From positions 4,619,501 through 4,683,500 of the forward strand of contig NZ_CP014168.1 in the NCBI RefSeq assembly GCF_001717955.1: DNA of 64,000 nt, read 5' to 3'. This document shows positions 28,557 to 37,604 of the stretch, piece by piece. The stretch comes from Sphingomonas panacis. Its GTDB lineage: Bacteria > Pseudomonadota > Alphaproteobacteria > Sphingomonadales > Sphingomonadaceae. A program made the position numbers and the translations under genes. How positions within the stretch are numbered: position 1 is the first letter of the stretch; each line of letters opens with the position of its first letter. The notes beneath the pieces were generated by a model that was not told the DNA's origin, did no database searches, and was given only the letters and a program-made list of their open reading frames with translations.

Positions 28557-29525
28557 CTACAGCCAGCCCAGCCGTCGGAACCGCCAGTAGAGCACGCCGC
28601 ATACCCCAGCGATCACCACGAGCGTCGACGGGTAGCCCCAGATCCATTTCAGTTCCGGCATGTGCTCGAAATTCATGCCGTAGATGCCTGCAATCGCGGT
28701 CGGTACGGCGAGGATTGCGGCCCAGGCGGCAAGCTGCCGGGTGATCGCGCCGGTACGTTGCCCTTCGAGCAGGTTGCTGAATTCGAATACCGACGTCAGC
28801 ACCTCGCGCAGCCCCTCGACCATCGATTGCACGCGGCGAACATGGTCGAGCACGTCGCTGAAATACGGCCGGGCATCGACATCGATGCACGGCAGATCGA
28901 GCCGCACGAACTTGCCCGCGACTTCGCCCATCGGCACCAGCACGCGCTGGAAGCGCATCAGTTCGCGGCGCAGCGCGAAGATTCGTGCGACCTCGTCTCG
29001 GTTGAGAAACGAATCGATCGCCCGGCGCTCCATCGCGATCACATCCTCTTCGATGGTCTCGACGATTGGCAGATAGCCGTCGGCGATGAAGTCGAGGATC
29101 GCGTGGAGGACATAGTCGACACCCTGCGCGAGCAGGGTCGGCGCCTTCTCGAGATTATCGCGCAAAGAGAGATGTTTGCGTGGTGAGCCGTGGCGCACGC
29201 TGATGATGTGACTGTGCCCGACGAAGATTGACGTCTCGCCATAGATGATCTTGTCGCCTTCCAGATGCGCCGTGCGCGCGACGACGAAGAGCTGATCGCC
29301 ATAGACATCAACCTTCGGAAGCTGATCGGCCTTGAGCGCATCCTCGATCGCAAGCGGATGGAGATCATAGGTCTTTTGCAAGATGCGCAGTTCGGCCTCG
29401 TCTGGTTCGGCAATGCCGATCCAGACGAATTCGGACTTGTTGTGTGCGCAATCGACCTTCTCGTCGATTTCGACCTCCCGCACCTTTTTGCCGTCACGAT
29501 AGAGATACGCGGCAATCACACTCAT
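28557..29525 (-). CDS. corA: CorA-family magnesium transporter
   Basis: The 322-residue protein has the CorA layout: a long acidic cytoplasmic N-terminal domain (about 1-255), then two C-terminal transmembrane helices. The essential selectivity motif GMN is present in IYGMNFEHMPELKWIWGYP between the helices. CorA pentamers let Mg2+ (also Co2+ or Ni2+) enter the cell and are gated by cytoplasmic Mg2+. It is transcribed alone, convergent with the gltA cluster and divergent from the RNA methyltransferase gene. Confidence 0.93.
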   Translation of the reverse strand: MSVIAAYLYRDGKKVREVEIDEKVDCAHNKSEFVWIGIAEPDEAELRILQKTYDLHPLAIEDALKADQLPKVDVYGDQLFVVARTAHLEGDKIIYGETSIFVGHSHIISVRHGSPRKHLSLRDNLEKAPTLLAQGVDYVLHAILDFIADGYLPIVETIEEDVIAMERRAIDSFLNRDEVARIFALRRELMRFQRVLVPMGEVAGKFVRLDLPCIDVDARPYFSDVLDHVRRVQSMVEGLREVLTSVFEFSNLLEGQRTGAITRQLAAWAAILAVPTAIAGIYGMNFEHMPELKWIWGYPSTLVVIAGVCGVLYWRFRRLGWL

Positions 29526-29624
29526 CGACGGGCCTCTGGAAACACGGGTTTGGCCCGCGGTAGCAGACCGGATGCGCCTCGCTCAATCATCGACGCGCGG
29601 CTTTTGTTGCGGCATAGGCGGGCG

Positions 29625-30419
29625 ATGCCGCGCGAGATAACCGCTTATTCGAACCCGCTCATCAAACGCGTGCGCTCGCTACGCGAGAAACGCCATCGCC
29701 GCGAGGAAGGGCTGTTCCTCGCTGAAGGACTTCGCATCCTCACCGAAGCGCGTGAGAGCGGTCGCCTGCCGGTCTATCTGTTCTTCGCGCGCGACAGCGC
29801 GGCGCATCCGTTGGTTCGCGCACTTGTCGCCGATGTCGAGGCGGCGGGGGGCGAGGCGATCGAAACCGTGCCCGATATCCTGTCGAAGCTGTCGGGCAAG
29901 GACAATCCGCAAGCGGTGGTCGGTGTCTTCGAAGAGTTTTCCGCCAAACTGGAGTCGCTCGACCGCACCGCCGCAACGATATGGCTGGTCGCCGAACGGC
30001 TGCGCGATCCGGGCAATCTCGGTACGATCCTGCGCACCGGGGATGCGGTCGGTGCGGGCGGGCTGATCCTCATCGGCGAATGCGTCGATCCTTTCTCGGT
30101 CGAGGCCGTGCGCGCGAGCATGGGCGCTTTGTTCACGGTGCCGATCGTCCAGAGCGGGTGGGACGATTTTCTCGCTTGGCTGCGCAGCGGGCCGGGCCAA
30201 CTCGTCGGTCTCAGCCTCGACACCGATCAGCATTACCGCGAGGCGCGCTACGCTTCACCGACGTTCCTGCTCACCGGCAACGAGGCGCAGGGCATGCCTG
30301 CCGAGTACGCGCAGGCATGCGACCTGCTGGTGAAGATCCCGATGCTCGGCAAGGCGGACAGCCTCAACGCCGCCGTTGCCACTGCTGTGATGGCCTATGA
30401 GGTGCTCGCGCGCGCCTGA
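29625..30419 (+). CDS. SPOUT-family RNA 2'-O-methyltransferase (TrmH/SpoU type)
   Basis: The 264-residue protein has an N-terminal substrate-binding domain (NPLIKRVRSLREKRHRREEGLF, as in rRNA methyltransferases) and a C-terminal knotted SPOUT domain. The three SpoU motifs are AERLRDPGNLGTILRTGDAVGA, FLLTGNEAQGM and VKIPMLGKADSLNAAVATAV. It should use S-adenosylmethionine to methylate a ribose 2'-OH in rRNA or tRNA; the target site is not predictable. ATG 29625 starts at the conserved N-terminus, and the longer frame to 29265 is antisense to corA. Confidence 0.9.
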   Translation: MPREITAYSNPLIKRVRSLREKRHRREEGLFLAEGLRILTEARESGRLPVYLFFARDSAAHPLVRALVADVEAAGGEAIETVPDILSKLSGKDNPQAVVGVFEEFSAKLESLDRTAATIWLVAERLRDPGNLGTILRTGDAVGAGGLILIGECVDPFSVEAVRASMGALFTVPIVQSGWDDFLAWLRSGPGQLVGLSLDTDQHYREARYASPTFLLTGNEAQGMPAEYAQACDLLVKIPMLGKADSLNAAVATAVMAYEVLARA

Positions 30420-30437
30420 CGACGCGCGCGACTCGGC

Positions 30438-31004
30438 TCACACGGCGTCGTGCGGCACCGTCTTGGGTTCGGGCGCTGGCGCCTTCACGGGCGTTGGCGC
30501 GGTGCCGAATTTCGGCGCCTTGCTGCAATCGCCTGAGCTTTGCGAGACGACCTTCGGCTGCGCGTTCGCACCGTACGACGTCATCTGGTAGCTTTGGGTG
30601 CAACCGCCGCCCTTGCCGTCACCGCTGCTGTACGAGGTGAACGAATAGCTCACCGCCCCCCCGGCGGGCAGGTTCTTGATCGCGGCTTCGTCGATCTTGC
30701 CGTCCTGCGGTGTGGCGCGCTGCATCGCCGCGACGTGCTGGAGCATCGCTTGCTGCTGGCGATCCATATCGGCGAACATATGGTCGAACGAGGCGAACGA
30801 ATCGAGCATCGCGACGGGTTCGACCTGCGCGACGGGCACCAGAACGACCTTGGGCGCGACGTCGCCAAAATAGCGAACGTGAGCCACAGAACCGTCGGGC
30901 AGGTTGACGTCCAACAGGTGCATCGCGCGGTCGGCGGCGAGTGCGCTGCCGGCCAGCGTGGCGGTGCTGATACCGGCCAAGGCAATCTTTGCGAACAGGT
31001 TCAT
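30438..31004 (-). CDS. Secreted protein of unknown function
   Basis: The 188-residue protein has a signal peptide (MNLFAKIALAGISTATLAGSALA) and a strong GAGGAGG site upstream of ATG 31004. The mature part starts with a strand-like HLLDVNLPDGSVAHVRYFGDVAPKVV, then a helical Met/Gln-rich DHMFADMDRQQQAML stretch, then a Ser/Gly/Tyr-rich region with two cysteines (GGGCTQSYQ, SSGDCSKAP), and ends in a Pro/Ala/Lys-rich tail. No named domain is recognised. It is probably periplasmic, and the two cysteines could pair. Confidence 0.7.
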   Translation of the reverse strand: MNLFAKIALAGISTATLAGSALAADRAMHLLDVNLPDGSVAHVRYFGDVAPKVVLVPVAQVEPVAMLDSFASFDHMFADMDRQQQAMLQHVAAMQRATPQDGKIDEAAIKNLPAGGAVSYSFTSYSSGDGKGGGCTQSYQMTSYGANAQPKVVSQSSGDCSKAPKFGTAPTPVKAPAPEPKTVPHDAV

Positions 31005-31127
31005 GACATGCCTCCTCAGCGTTTGAAGAACCGTAGGAAATCTATTCCGCCAAGCTGAACCGCAGATGAAAGCAACGTCGCGGCTTGCCGCACGTTGTGG
31101 TAGTCTCACCGCGCGAAGGAAACAGCC

Positions 31128-31529
31128 ATGCACGTCGAATATGCGGTTCTCGCCTGGGGGTGCATCCTCGGCTTCGTTCACATCTTCGGCGCGGCGCAGG
31201 TGCGGACGGCGCAGCTCGGCACCGCATGGAACGCGGGCCCCCGCGATGCGCCGATGCCGCCGCCGACTCCGCTCGGCGGGCGGCTCGCGCGGGCGCAGGC
31301 GAATTTCTTCGAGACGTTTCCGATCGTGGTGGCGGCGGTGGCGCTGCTCGGCGTCGCCGACATCCACACGCGCTGGACCGCGATCGGCGCGATCGTGTGG
31401 CTGGTCGCGCGGATCATCTACATCCCGCTCTATGCGGCGGGGATTCCCTACATCCGCTCGCTCGTTTTCCTCATCAGCGTGGCGGGGATATTGATGATGC
31501 TGTGGCCGGTGCTGGCGGCGACGCTCTGA
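31128..31529 (+). CDS. MAPEG-family membrane protein
   Basis: The 133-residue protein has four predicted helices. The segment LARAQANFFETFPIVVAAVALLGV is the family hallmark (R..AQxNxxE at the end of helix 1 to helix 2), followed by ARIIYIPLYAAGIPYIRSL. The family includes glutathione-using membrane enzymes. The bacterial YecN-like members mostly have no known substrate. A good AAGGAAA site precedes ATG 31128. It is convergent with the S9 peptidase gene, 3 nt apart. Confidence 0.85.
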   Translation: MHVEYAVLAWGCILGFVHIFGAAQVRTAQLGTAWNAGPRDAPMPPPTPLGGRLARAQANFFETFPIVVAAVALLGVADIHTRWTAIGAIVWLVARIIYIPLYAAGIPYIRSLVFLISVAGILMMLWPVLAATL

Positions 31530-31532
31530 CGT

Positions 31533-33578
31533 CTATTGCGCCGCCTTGCCGGTCCACTTCCCCAGCCAGCCGAGCACCTCATGATACCATTGGCGGCTCT
31601 CCTTGGGCTTCTGAACCCAATGGCTGCCGCCGGGGAACACGACCAGCCGTGATGGCACGTCGCGTCGCTGGAGCGCGGTGAAGGCGGCGATGCCCTGCGT
31701 GTAGGGAATGCGGTAATCGCCTTCGGAGGTGATGACGAGTTGCGGCGTCTTCCACGCGGTGACGTGGTTGACCGGGTTCCACTTCTCGAACGCCTGCGGG
31801 TCTTCATAATAGGGGTGCCCGCCGTGCTCCCATTCGTCGAACCACAATTCCTCGGTTTCATAGGCCATCGCGCGCGCGTCGAAGACGCCGTCGTGCTGGA
31901 CGATGCACTTGAACCGATCGGGCCAATTGCCCTCGATCCAGTTCATCATATAGCCGCCATAGGACGCCCCGAGCGCGCAGGCGTTGTCGCCGTCGAGCCA
32001 GCCGAACCTCTCGGTCGCGGCTTTCAGCCCGGCCTTGAGGTCTTCGAGCGGCCAGCCGCCCCAATTGTTTCGGATCGCATCGGTGAACGCCTGCCCGTAA
32101 CCGGTCGAGCCGTGGAAATCGACCGCGACGAGGCCGTAGCCGGCGCCCGCGAACAGCGCCGGGTTCCAGCGGTACGACCAGCTATTGTTGCTCGACCCTT
32201 GCGGGCCGCCATGCACCATATAGGCGAGCGGCACCTTGCCGGTCGCGCCGGCCGGCTTCACCGCATAGCCCCAGACTTTATCGTTGTTCGCGCCGGCGAA
32301 GCTGAAGCGGGTGACGCTCGGCATGTCGATACCGGCGAGCTTGTCGGCGTTGACGCTGGTGAGCCGCACCGGCGTCTTGCCGGTGAGCATCCAGAAATCG
32401 TCGGGCGCGGTCAGGCTGTTCATCGCATAGACCAGCCCCTTGGCGGTCGGCACGACGGCGGAGACATTGCCCTGCCCGGTCAGCCGCGTCACCTTGCCGC
32501 TCGTGGCATCGACCGACCAGATCGGGTTTTCCTGCGTATCCTCGGCGGTGACGATCAGGTTCTTGCCGTCGGGCGCCCAGGCGATCGATTCGATCGAGCG
32601 ATCCCAGCTTTCGGTGAGCGCCCTCACCTGCCCCGTGGCGAGATCGCGCAGCATCAGCACTTGCCGGTCGGCTTCGTAACCGGCGCGCTTCATCGCCGCA
32701 TACGCCAGCCATTTGCCGTCGGGCGATACGCTCGGGATCGTGTCGGTCGCGAGATTGGCTTCGGTGAGATTGACCGGCGCGGCCGACCCGTCCGCCGGCG
32801 CGGCATAGATGTCGAGATTGGTTGAGAGCGGCTCCTTGGCGTCGCCCTTGCGCAGCGCGAAATAGACGGTCTTGCCGTCCGCGCCCCAGGCGATCTCGCT
32901 GCCGTCGCCGAACGGCTTGGACGGCGTATCGCCGACCAGACCGTGTTCGATCGCGATGCCATTGCCCTTCGCGCCCGCTGCGGTGAGCGGCAGCACGAAG
33001 AGTTGCGAGCGCAACCCCTCGTACCAGCTCGCCCAATGGCGCACGAACAATTGGTCGAAGGTGCGGCCGTTGCCCGCGCGCGAATCCTTCTTGACCATCG
33101 GCAGTTCGAGGCTCGGCGCGCCGATGCGGCGATCGGCGTAGATCAGCAATTTGTCGCCGGTCGGCGCGACAAGGAAGCCGCCCATCCCGCCCTTGAAATC
33201 GGTGAGGCGCGTAGGTGTTCCGCCCGCCACCGGCACCGACCAGACGGCATCGTCGCCGCCCTTGTCGGACTGGAAATAGACGGTCTTGCCGTCACGCGAG
33301 ACTTGCGGCGCGGTTTCGTTGACTTGCGTTTCGGCGACGAGCTTCTCGGGCTTGGCGCCGCGAGCGCTCAGATCGAGCCGCCACAGATCGAAATGGCCAG
33401 TATCGGCGTCGAGATCGGTTTCGCGCTGCTGCCACACCAGCCAGTGCCCGTCGCCGGAGACGTCGGGCGCCGACACGCGCGACAGCGCGATCACATCATC
33501 GATGGTGAGTTGGCGGGCGGCGACCGGGGTCGCGGTTACGGCGAGCAACGCGGTGCCCGCAGCGAGAAAGGTCTTCAT
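31533..33578 (-). CDS. Secreted S9-family (prolyl-oligopeptidase-type) peptidase
   Basis: The 681-residue protein begins with a signal peptide (MKTFLAAGTALLAVTATPVAA). Residues 30-400 form a WD40-like beta propeller with repeated SPDGKW/DGKTVYF phrases. The C-terminal alpha/beta-hydrolase has Ser in GASYGGYMMNW, Asp in TSEGDYRIPY and His in FPGGSHWVQKP. This is the acylaminoacyl-peptidase/dipeptidyl-peptidase branch, which trims short oligopeptides, probably in the periplasm. It is followed on its upstream side by a REP element and the PopZ-like gene. Confidence 0.9.
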   Translation of the reverse strand: MKTFLAAGTALLAVTATPVAARQLTIDDVIALSRVSAPDVSGDGHWLVWQQRETDLDADTGHFDLWRLDLSARGAKPEKLVAETQVNETAPQVSRDGKTVYFQSDKGGDDAVWSVPVAGGTPTRLTDFKGGMGGFLVAPTGDKLLIYADRRIGAPSLELPMVKKDSRAGNGRTFDQLFVRHWASWYEGLRSQLFVLPLTAAGAKGNGIAIEHGLVGDTPSKPFGDGSEIAWGADGKTVYFALRKGDAKEPLSTNLDIYAAPADGSAAPVNLTEANLATDTIPSVSPDGKWLAYAAMKRAGYEADRQVLMLRDLATGQVRALTESWDRSIESIAWAPDGKNLIVTAEDTQENPIWSVDATSGKVTRLTGQGNVSAVVPTAKGLVYAMNSLTAPDDFWMLTGKTPVRLTSVNADKLAGIDMPSVTRFSFAGANNDKVWGYAVKPAGATGKVPLAYMVHGGPQGSSNNSWSYRWNPALFAGAGYGLVAVDFHGSTGYGQAFTDAIRNNWGGWPLEDLKAGLKAATERFGWLDGDNACALGASYGGYMMNWIEGNWPDRFKCIVQHDGVFDARAMAYETEELWFDEWEHGGHPYYEDPQAFEKWNPVNHVTAWKTPQLVITSEGDYRIPYTQGIAAFTALQRRDVPSRLVVFPGGSHWVQKPKESRQWYHEVLGWLGKWTGKAAQ

Positions 33579-33645
33579 GCGCCAGATAAAGCAGAGCGAC
33601 CTTCGCTACGCAACCGGGGTCGGAGGGCGATGGTTTTAGATAGCT

Positions 33646-33727
33646 CCGCTCGTCCTGAGCTTGTCGAAGGGCGTGCAATGCGCGTCAGCGTTTGGGGCAC
33701 GTGCTTCGACACGCTCAGCACGAACGG
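33646..33727. repeat. REP-like palindromic element, family A copy 3
   Basis: The arms at 33646-33669 and 33704-33727 match the family A arms at 6360 and 18624. It lies in the gap between the S9 peptidase start and the PopZ-like stop, both read leftward. Confidence 0.75.
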
Positions 33728-33747
33728 ATGATGGACCGCAACGCGCT

Positions 33748-34233
33748 TCAGCGGCCCTGGCTGGTGATGCGGGATATCTCTTTGGCGACCATCTGCTCGA
33801 CCATCGCGGGAAGATGCGAATCGAGCCACTCGCGCAGCATCGGCCTAAGCATCTCACGCACCATGCCTTCGAGCGTGTCTGAGCCCGACACCTCGGGCTT
33901 GACGATCAGCCGCGAGAGCGCATCGAGCGTGGCACTCTCGGCACCGCGCGACAGCAGCGGCTCGCCGGGCGAATCAGGCTTGGCCATCGCGTTGACGGAC
34001 TGGATGGGGGTCGGCTCGGGCGCGGTCATCTTCGCAGGCTCCTCGGCCTCGTCTTCGGCATCATACTCGACAGGATCGCTCAGTTCGAGCACGTCACGCG
34101 GCAGCGGACGACCGCCGGCCGGACGCAGCGGGCGACGATTGCGCACGGCACCGACATCGCCCTCTTCGGCGATGATCCGTTTGATCGAGGAGAGGATGTC
34201 CTCCATCGACGGCTCGGAGCTGATATCCCCCAT
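33748..34233 (-). CDS. PopZ-like DUF2497 cell-pole organising protein
   Basis: The 161-residue protein has the three-part PopZ layout. A conserved N-terminal helix reads EPSMEDILSSIKRIIAEE, the middle is an acidic, proline-rich disordered region (DAEDEAEEPAKMTAPEPTP), and the C-terminal helices read LEGMVREMLRPMLREWLDSHLP then MVEQMVAKEI. In Caulobacter PopZ forms a polar network that captures the ParB-bound origin and client proteins through the N-terminal helix. ATG 34233 puts the conserved helix first. The pcm-tolC-DUF2497 order is conserved in alphaproteobacteria. The role in this organism is inferred. Confidence 0.85.
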   Translation of the reverse strand: MGDISSEPSMEDILSSIKRIIAEEGDVGAVRNRRPLRPAGGRPLPRDVLELSDPVEYDAEDEAEEPAKMTAPEPTPIQSVNAMAKPDSPGEPLLSRGAESATLDALSRLIVKPEVSGSDTLEGMVREMLRPMLREWLDSHLPAMVEQMVAKEISRITSQGR

Positions 34234-34264
34234 TGCGATCAACCTTTTCGCCCCGGCATCTTGG

Positions 34265-35773
34265 TTAACGTTTTCTGACCGTGCTGTCTGTGGGATTTGT
34301 AGCAGGGCTGTCAACTGGTGTATCGAGAAACGGGTCAAGCGGCTTGGTCACAATCGCGGTTTGCGGCGGGGTGGCGGTGGTGCGGGTCGCGACCGGCTTG
34401 GGCGCGGGCGCCGGCGCATAATCCCAGATCGTATGGCTGACGTGTCTGTAGTTGACGACCGGATCGTACAGCGCACCGCCGTCCAGCCCGAGATCGCGCG
34501 CTTCGGCCTTGCCCATCGCCGCGAGCAGCGAGAAGCCGGCGACATAGGCGTCGCGCTGGGCGGAAACGAGCGTGATCTGCGAATTGAGCAATTCCTGCTC
34601 GGCATTGAGGATGTCGAGAATGGTGCGGCTGCCGACGCTGTTCTCGGCGCGGACACCTTCGAGCGAAAGCTTGTTGGCGTTGACTGCGGTCTCGCTCGAC
34701 GCGATCACCTGAAGCGAGGACTTCCAGATCGCATAGGCCGATCGCGCCTGCGCGATGACGCTGCGCTCGACCTCGGTGACTTGTTCGATCGCCTGACCGC
34801 GCCGCGCTTGCGCCTGCCGGATTTGCGCGGTGGGGCCGCCGCCCTGATAGAGCGGCAGGTTTAGCTGGACGCCGATCGTCGCCGACTTGCCGGTCTGGGT
34901 CAGGCCGAACTGCGTGGCCGACCCGAGCGAATCGAAATAGTTGAAATAGTTGCCGCTCACCACCGCGCTGACGCGTGGCAACCGCGCCGCCGCTGCGGTG
35001 CCGACATCGAACACCGTGGCATCGCGGCTCTTCTGCGCGGCGAGAAGCGCGGGATTGTCCTTGAGCGCGACATCGACCGCGACTTCCGGGTCGGCGGGCA
35101 GATTGGGCAGCGCCGGTGGCTCTTCGAGCGCGCCGGGCGGCGTGCCGACGTAGCGGATGTAGCCCTCCCGGCTGGAGATCAACTGCGCCTGCGCACTCTG
35201 CAACTGGCTGCGCGCGAGCGCGAGCCGCGCTTCGGACTGGGCAACATCGGTGCGGGTCAGGTCGCCGACTTGAAAGCGATCGCGGCTGGCCTGAAGATTG
35301 ACCTCGAGCACATGGACGTTCTGCGCGTTGAGCGACACGATCGCCTCGTCGCGGATCACGTCCATATACGCGCCGACCACCGAACTGAACACGCTCGCTT
35401 CGGTATCGCGCAGCGACAGCCGCCCGGCATCTACGCGGGTTTTGGCCGCGTTGATCGAACTGCGGATACCACCGCCCGCGTAGAGCGGCACCGAGAGCTG
35501 CGGCTGCAAGCCGATCTGGCGCTTGGGGTTGGAGAGCGTATTGGCGTCGTTGTAGACGTTTTCGCTATATTGCACGGACGCGTTGGCGGCGGGCAGCCCC
35601 TGCGCGCGCGCGATCGGCACATTCTCGTCGATCGCGCGGACATTGGCGCGATCGGCGGTGAGCGTAGGATTGGTGTTATACGCCTTGGCGAGCGCCTCGC
35701 GGAGTGTTTCGGCACCCGCCGGCGCAGCGGCGAGCAGCAGCCCCGCGCCGGCAACAGATAGAGAATATCGCAT
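34265..35773 (-). CDS. tolC: TolC-family outer-membrane efflux channel
   Basis: The 502-residue protein has a signal peptide (MRYSLSVAGAGLLLAAAPAGA), then two OEP repeats rich in long coiled-coil helices (LREALAKAYNTNPTL, LRDTEASVFSSVVGAYMDVI; LEGVRAENSVGSRTILDILNAEQELLNSQ). TolC trimers make the outer-membrane duct for type I secretion and RND efflux. The C-terminal 60 residues are Pro/Thr/Ala-rich and probably unstructured. It sits between pcm (18 nt upstream) and the PopZ-like gene (31 nt downstream) in one operon. Confidence 0.93.
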   Translation of the reverse strand: MRYSLSVAGAGLLLAAAPAGAETLREALAKAYNTNPTLTADRANVRAIDENVPIARAQGLPAANASVQYSENVYNDANTLSNPKRQIGLQPQLSVPLYAGGGIRSSINAAKTRVDAGRLSLRDTEASVFSSVVGAYMDVIRDEAIVSLNAQNVHVLEVNLQASRDRFQVGDLTRTDVAQSEARLALARSQLQSAQAQLISSREGYIRYVGTPPGALEEPPALPNLPADPEVAVDVALKDNPALLAAQKSRDATVFDVGTAAAARLPRVSAVVSGNYFNYFDSLGSATQFGLTQTGKSATIGVQLNLPLYQGGGPTAQIRQAQARRGQAIEQVTEVERSVIAQARSAYAIWKSSLQVIASSETAVNANKLSLEGVRAENSVGSRTILDILNAEQELLNSQITLVSAQRDAYVAGFSLLAAMGKAEARDLGLDGGALYDPVVNYRHVSHTIWDYAPAPAPKPVATRTTATPPQTAIVTKPLDPFLDTPVDSPATNPTDSTVRKR

Positions 35774-35791
35774 TGCCGGCGGAGTATCCCG

Positions 35792-36457
35792 TCAGAAAGA
35801 GAAGGTTTTCGGGCGTGCGAAGCCCGGCAGCGGTACGCATTCGATGTCGGCGAAACCGACCAGCCCGAAGCCGCCAGCCGTGCGCCGGCCGGAGCTGAGC
35901 CGGGTCACGCCGCGATCGCTGATGCCGGCGACGGCGCGGCCGCCGGGGCGGACCTGAGCGACGATCGCGTCGGGCACCTGCTCGACCGCGCCGTCGATCA
36001 CCAGCACGTCGTAGGGCGCGCCGGCGGCGTGACCGGCTTCGAGCGGCCCCGTGACGACGGTGACCGACGGATAGCCGGCGAGCGCGGCGCGCGCATCGGC
36101 CGCGAGCGTCGCGTCACTTTCGACAGCGACGACCGAGGCGACGAGCTGCGCGAGCACCGCGGCGGTATAGCCGCCCGCCGCGCCGATCAGCAGCACGCGG
36201 TCGGTCGGTTGAAGATAGGCTTCGGTCAGGAGACGACCGGTCGCGATTGGCACGTTCTGGAAACGGCCGTGGCCGAGCGGCACTGCGGTATCGCGGTACG
36301 CGATCTCCGCGGCGGCGGCGGGCAGGAACGCCTCGCGCGGCACCCGGTCCATCGCGGTGACGACACGCGGATCGTTGACCGCATTGGGCCGCAATTGGCT
36401 CGCGACCATCGCGTGACGCATGGTTTCGTGGGTCGGTTGAGATGCCGTCGAAGTCAT
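35792..36457 (-). CDS. pcm: Protein-L-isoaspartate O-methyltransferase family
   Basis: The 221-residue methyltransferase has the start MRHAMVASQLRPNAVNDPRV, the post-I motif VPREAFLP, the SAM loop LLIGAAGGYTAAVLAQL, and the acidic YDVLVIDGAVEQVP segment. Pcm repairs damaged isoaspartyl residues in proteins. The canonical GTGSGY loop reads GAAGGY and the QTIS-type segment reads QNVPIATGR, so this is the divergent alphaproteobacterial form linked to tolC, whose repair activity is not established. Confidence 0.85.
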   Translation of the reverse strand: MTSTASQPTHETMRHAMVASQLRPNAVNDPRVVTAMDRVPREAFLPAAAAEIAYRDTAVPLGHGRFQNVPIATGRLLTEAYLQPTDRVLLIGAAGGYTAAVLAQLVASVVAVESDATLAADARAALAGYPSVTVVTGPLEAGHAAGAPYDVLVIDGAVEQVPDAIVAQVRPGGRAVAGISDRGVTRLSSGRRTAGGFGLVGFADIECVPLPGFARPKTFSF

Positions 36458-36608
36458 AACGCCCCTGTCGCATAACTGTGTTGCTTATGCAATGCACTTG
36501 TCGAGATTGCCGCTTGTATCGTGGTGGCGGGGCGCCGCCAAGCCACGCACGGATTTTTCGCATGTCGCGGTTGACTTGCGCGCATTGTCCGCGCATCTGC
36601 CCGCCTCC

Positions 36609-36682
36609 GGCCCGATGGCGGAGTGGTGACGCAGAGGACTGCAAATCCTTGCACCCGGGTTCGATTCCCGGTCGGGCCTCCA
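36609..36682 (+). tRNA. tRNA-Cys (anticodon GCA)
   Basis: The acceptor stem GGCCCGA (36609-36615) pairs with TCGGGCC (36672-36678), followed by T and an encoded CCA (36680-36682). The anticodon stem GAGGA/TCCTT encloses the loop CTGCAAA with GCA at 36641-36643. The T arm GGGTTCGATTCCC is canonical. The 74 nt length is normal for tRNA-Cys. No integrated element is attached to its 3' end. Confidence 0.97.
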
Positions 36683-36760
36683 CTTCCACGCGCTGCCCCA
36701 GTCGGCGCGTCCCCTGACAGAAAGCCCTTCGCGCGAGGCGCTTTCCTGTCCTAAGGCTGG

Positions 36761-37597
36761 GTGGTGACGACGCCCCCGACCGTGACCGCGCTGTACCGTT
36801 ACCCCGTGAAGAGCCTGCGCGGCCACGCACTCGACGCGGCGGCGATCAGCGCGCGCGGGATCGACGGCGACCGGCGGTGGATGATCGTCGATGCGAACGG
36901 CCGCTTCCTCACCCGCCGCGAGACGCCCGCGATGGCGCTGTTCGACGTGCGGATGGAGCGGGACGCGCTGGTGTTCGATCATCCCCTCGTCGGTAGGCAC
37001 CGGGCGCCCTGCCCCACCGACGCCGCTTTGCGGATCGATGCGCGGATCTGGAACGACAGCGTCAGCGTGCGGATGGCGGATGCGGAGACCAACGCCTATC
37101 TGTCGCGCGCGCTGGGGAAGCCGGTGCGGCTGGTGTTCCAGGGCGACGAGGGCCTGCGGCCGGTCAGCCCCAAACATGCCGCGCCGGGCGATCATGTCAG
37201 CCTGTCGGACGGCTATCCGCTGCTGATCGTGTCGCGCGCCTCGCTCGACTCGCTGAACGCCGCGTTGGCGGTGCCGGTGGCGGTCGAACGGTTTCGCCCG
37301 AACCTCGTCGTCGATGGCGGTGATGCGTGGAGCGAAGATCGCTGGCGGCGGATTCGCATTGGCGGGGTGACGTTTCGCACACCCAAGCTGTGTTCGCGCT
37401 GCATCATCGTCACCCAGCAGCCGCTGACCGGGGAGCGGCTGGAGGGGAACGAGCCGCTCACCACGCTGCGCACGCTTGGCCGCATGACGAAGAGCGGCGT
37501 GGTGTTCGGGCAGAATGCCATCCCCGAGAACGACGGGGTGATCGTGCCGGGCGACCGAGTCGAGGTGCTGGAGACGGGCGAGTCGGTCCTCGATTAA
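36761..37597 (+). CDS. MOSC-domain protein (YcbX-like)
   Basis: The 278-residue protein has an N-terminal beta-barrel MOSC_N domain (TALYRYPVKSLRGHALDAA, GIDGDRRWMIVD) and a MOSC domain with ERFRPNLVVDG, then the sulphur-carrying cysteine in FRTPKLCSRCIIVTQQP. MOSC proteins bind molybdenum cofactor or carry activated sulphur; YcbX and mARC types reduce N-hydroxylated compounds with a separate ferredoxin partner. No ferredoxin domain is fused here. The GTG at 36761 is used as start with AAGG upstream. Confidence 0.9.
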   Translation: MVTTPPTVTALYRYPVKSLRGHALDAAAISARGIDGDRRWMIVDANGRFLTRRETPAMALFDVRMERDALVFDHPLVGRHRAPCPTDAALRIDARIWNDSVSVRMADAETNAYLSRALGKPVRLVFQGDEGLRPVSPKHAAPGDHVSLSDGYPLLIVSRASLDSLNAALAVPVAVERFRPNLVVDGGDAWSEDRWRRIRIGGVTFRTPKLCSRCIIVTQQPLTGERLEGNEPLTTLRTLGRMTKSGVVFGQNAIPENDGVIVPGDRVEVLETGESVLD

Positions 37598-37604
37598 CGC
37601 GCGA

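Noticed and set aside
36600..36700. Integration site of a genomic island at tRNA-Cys
   Set aside because: No direct repeat of the tRNA 3' end, no integrase and housekeeping genes on both sides.
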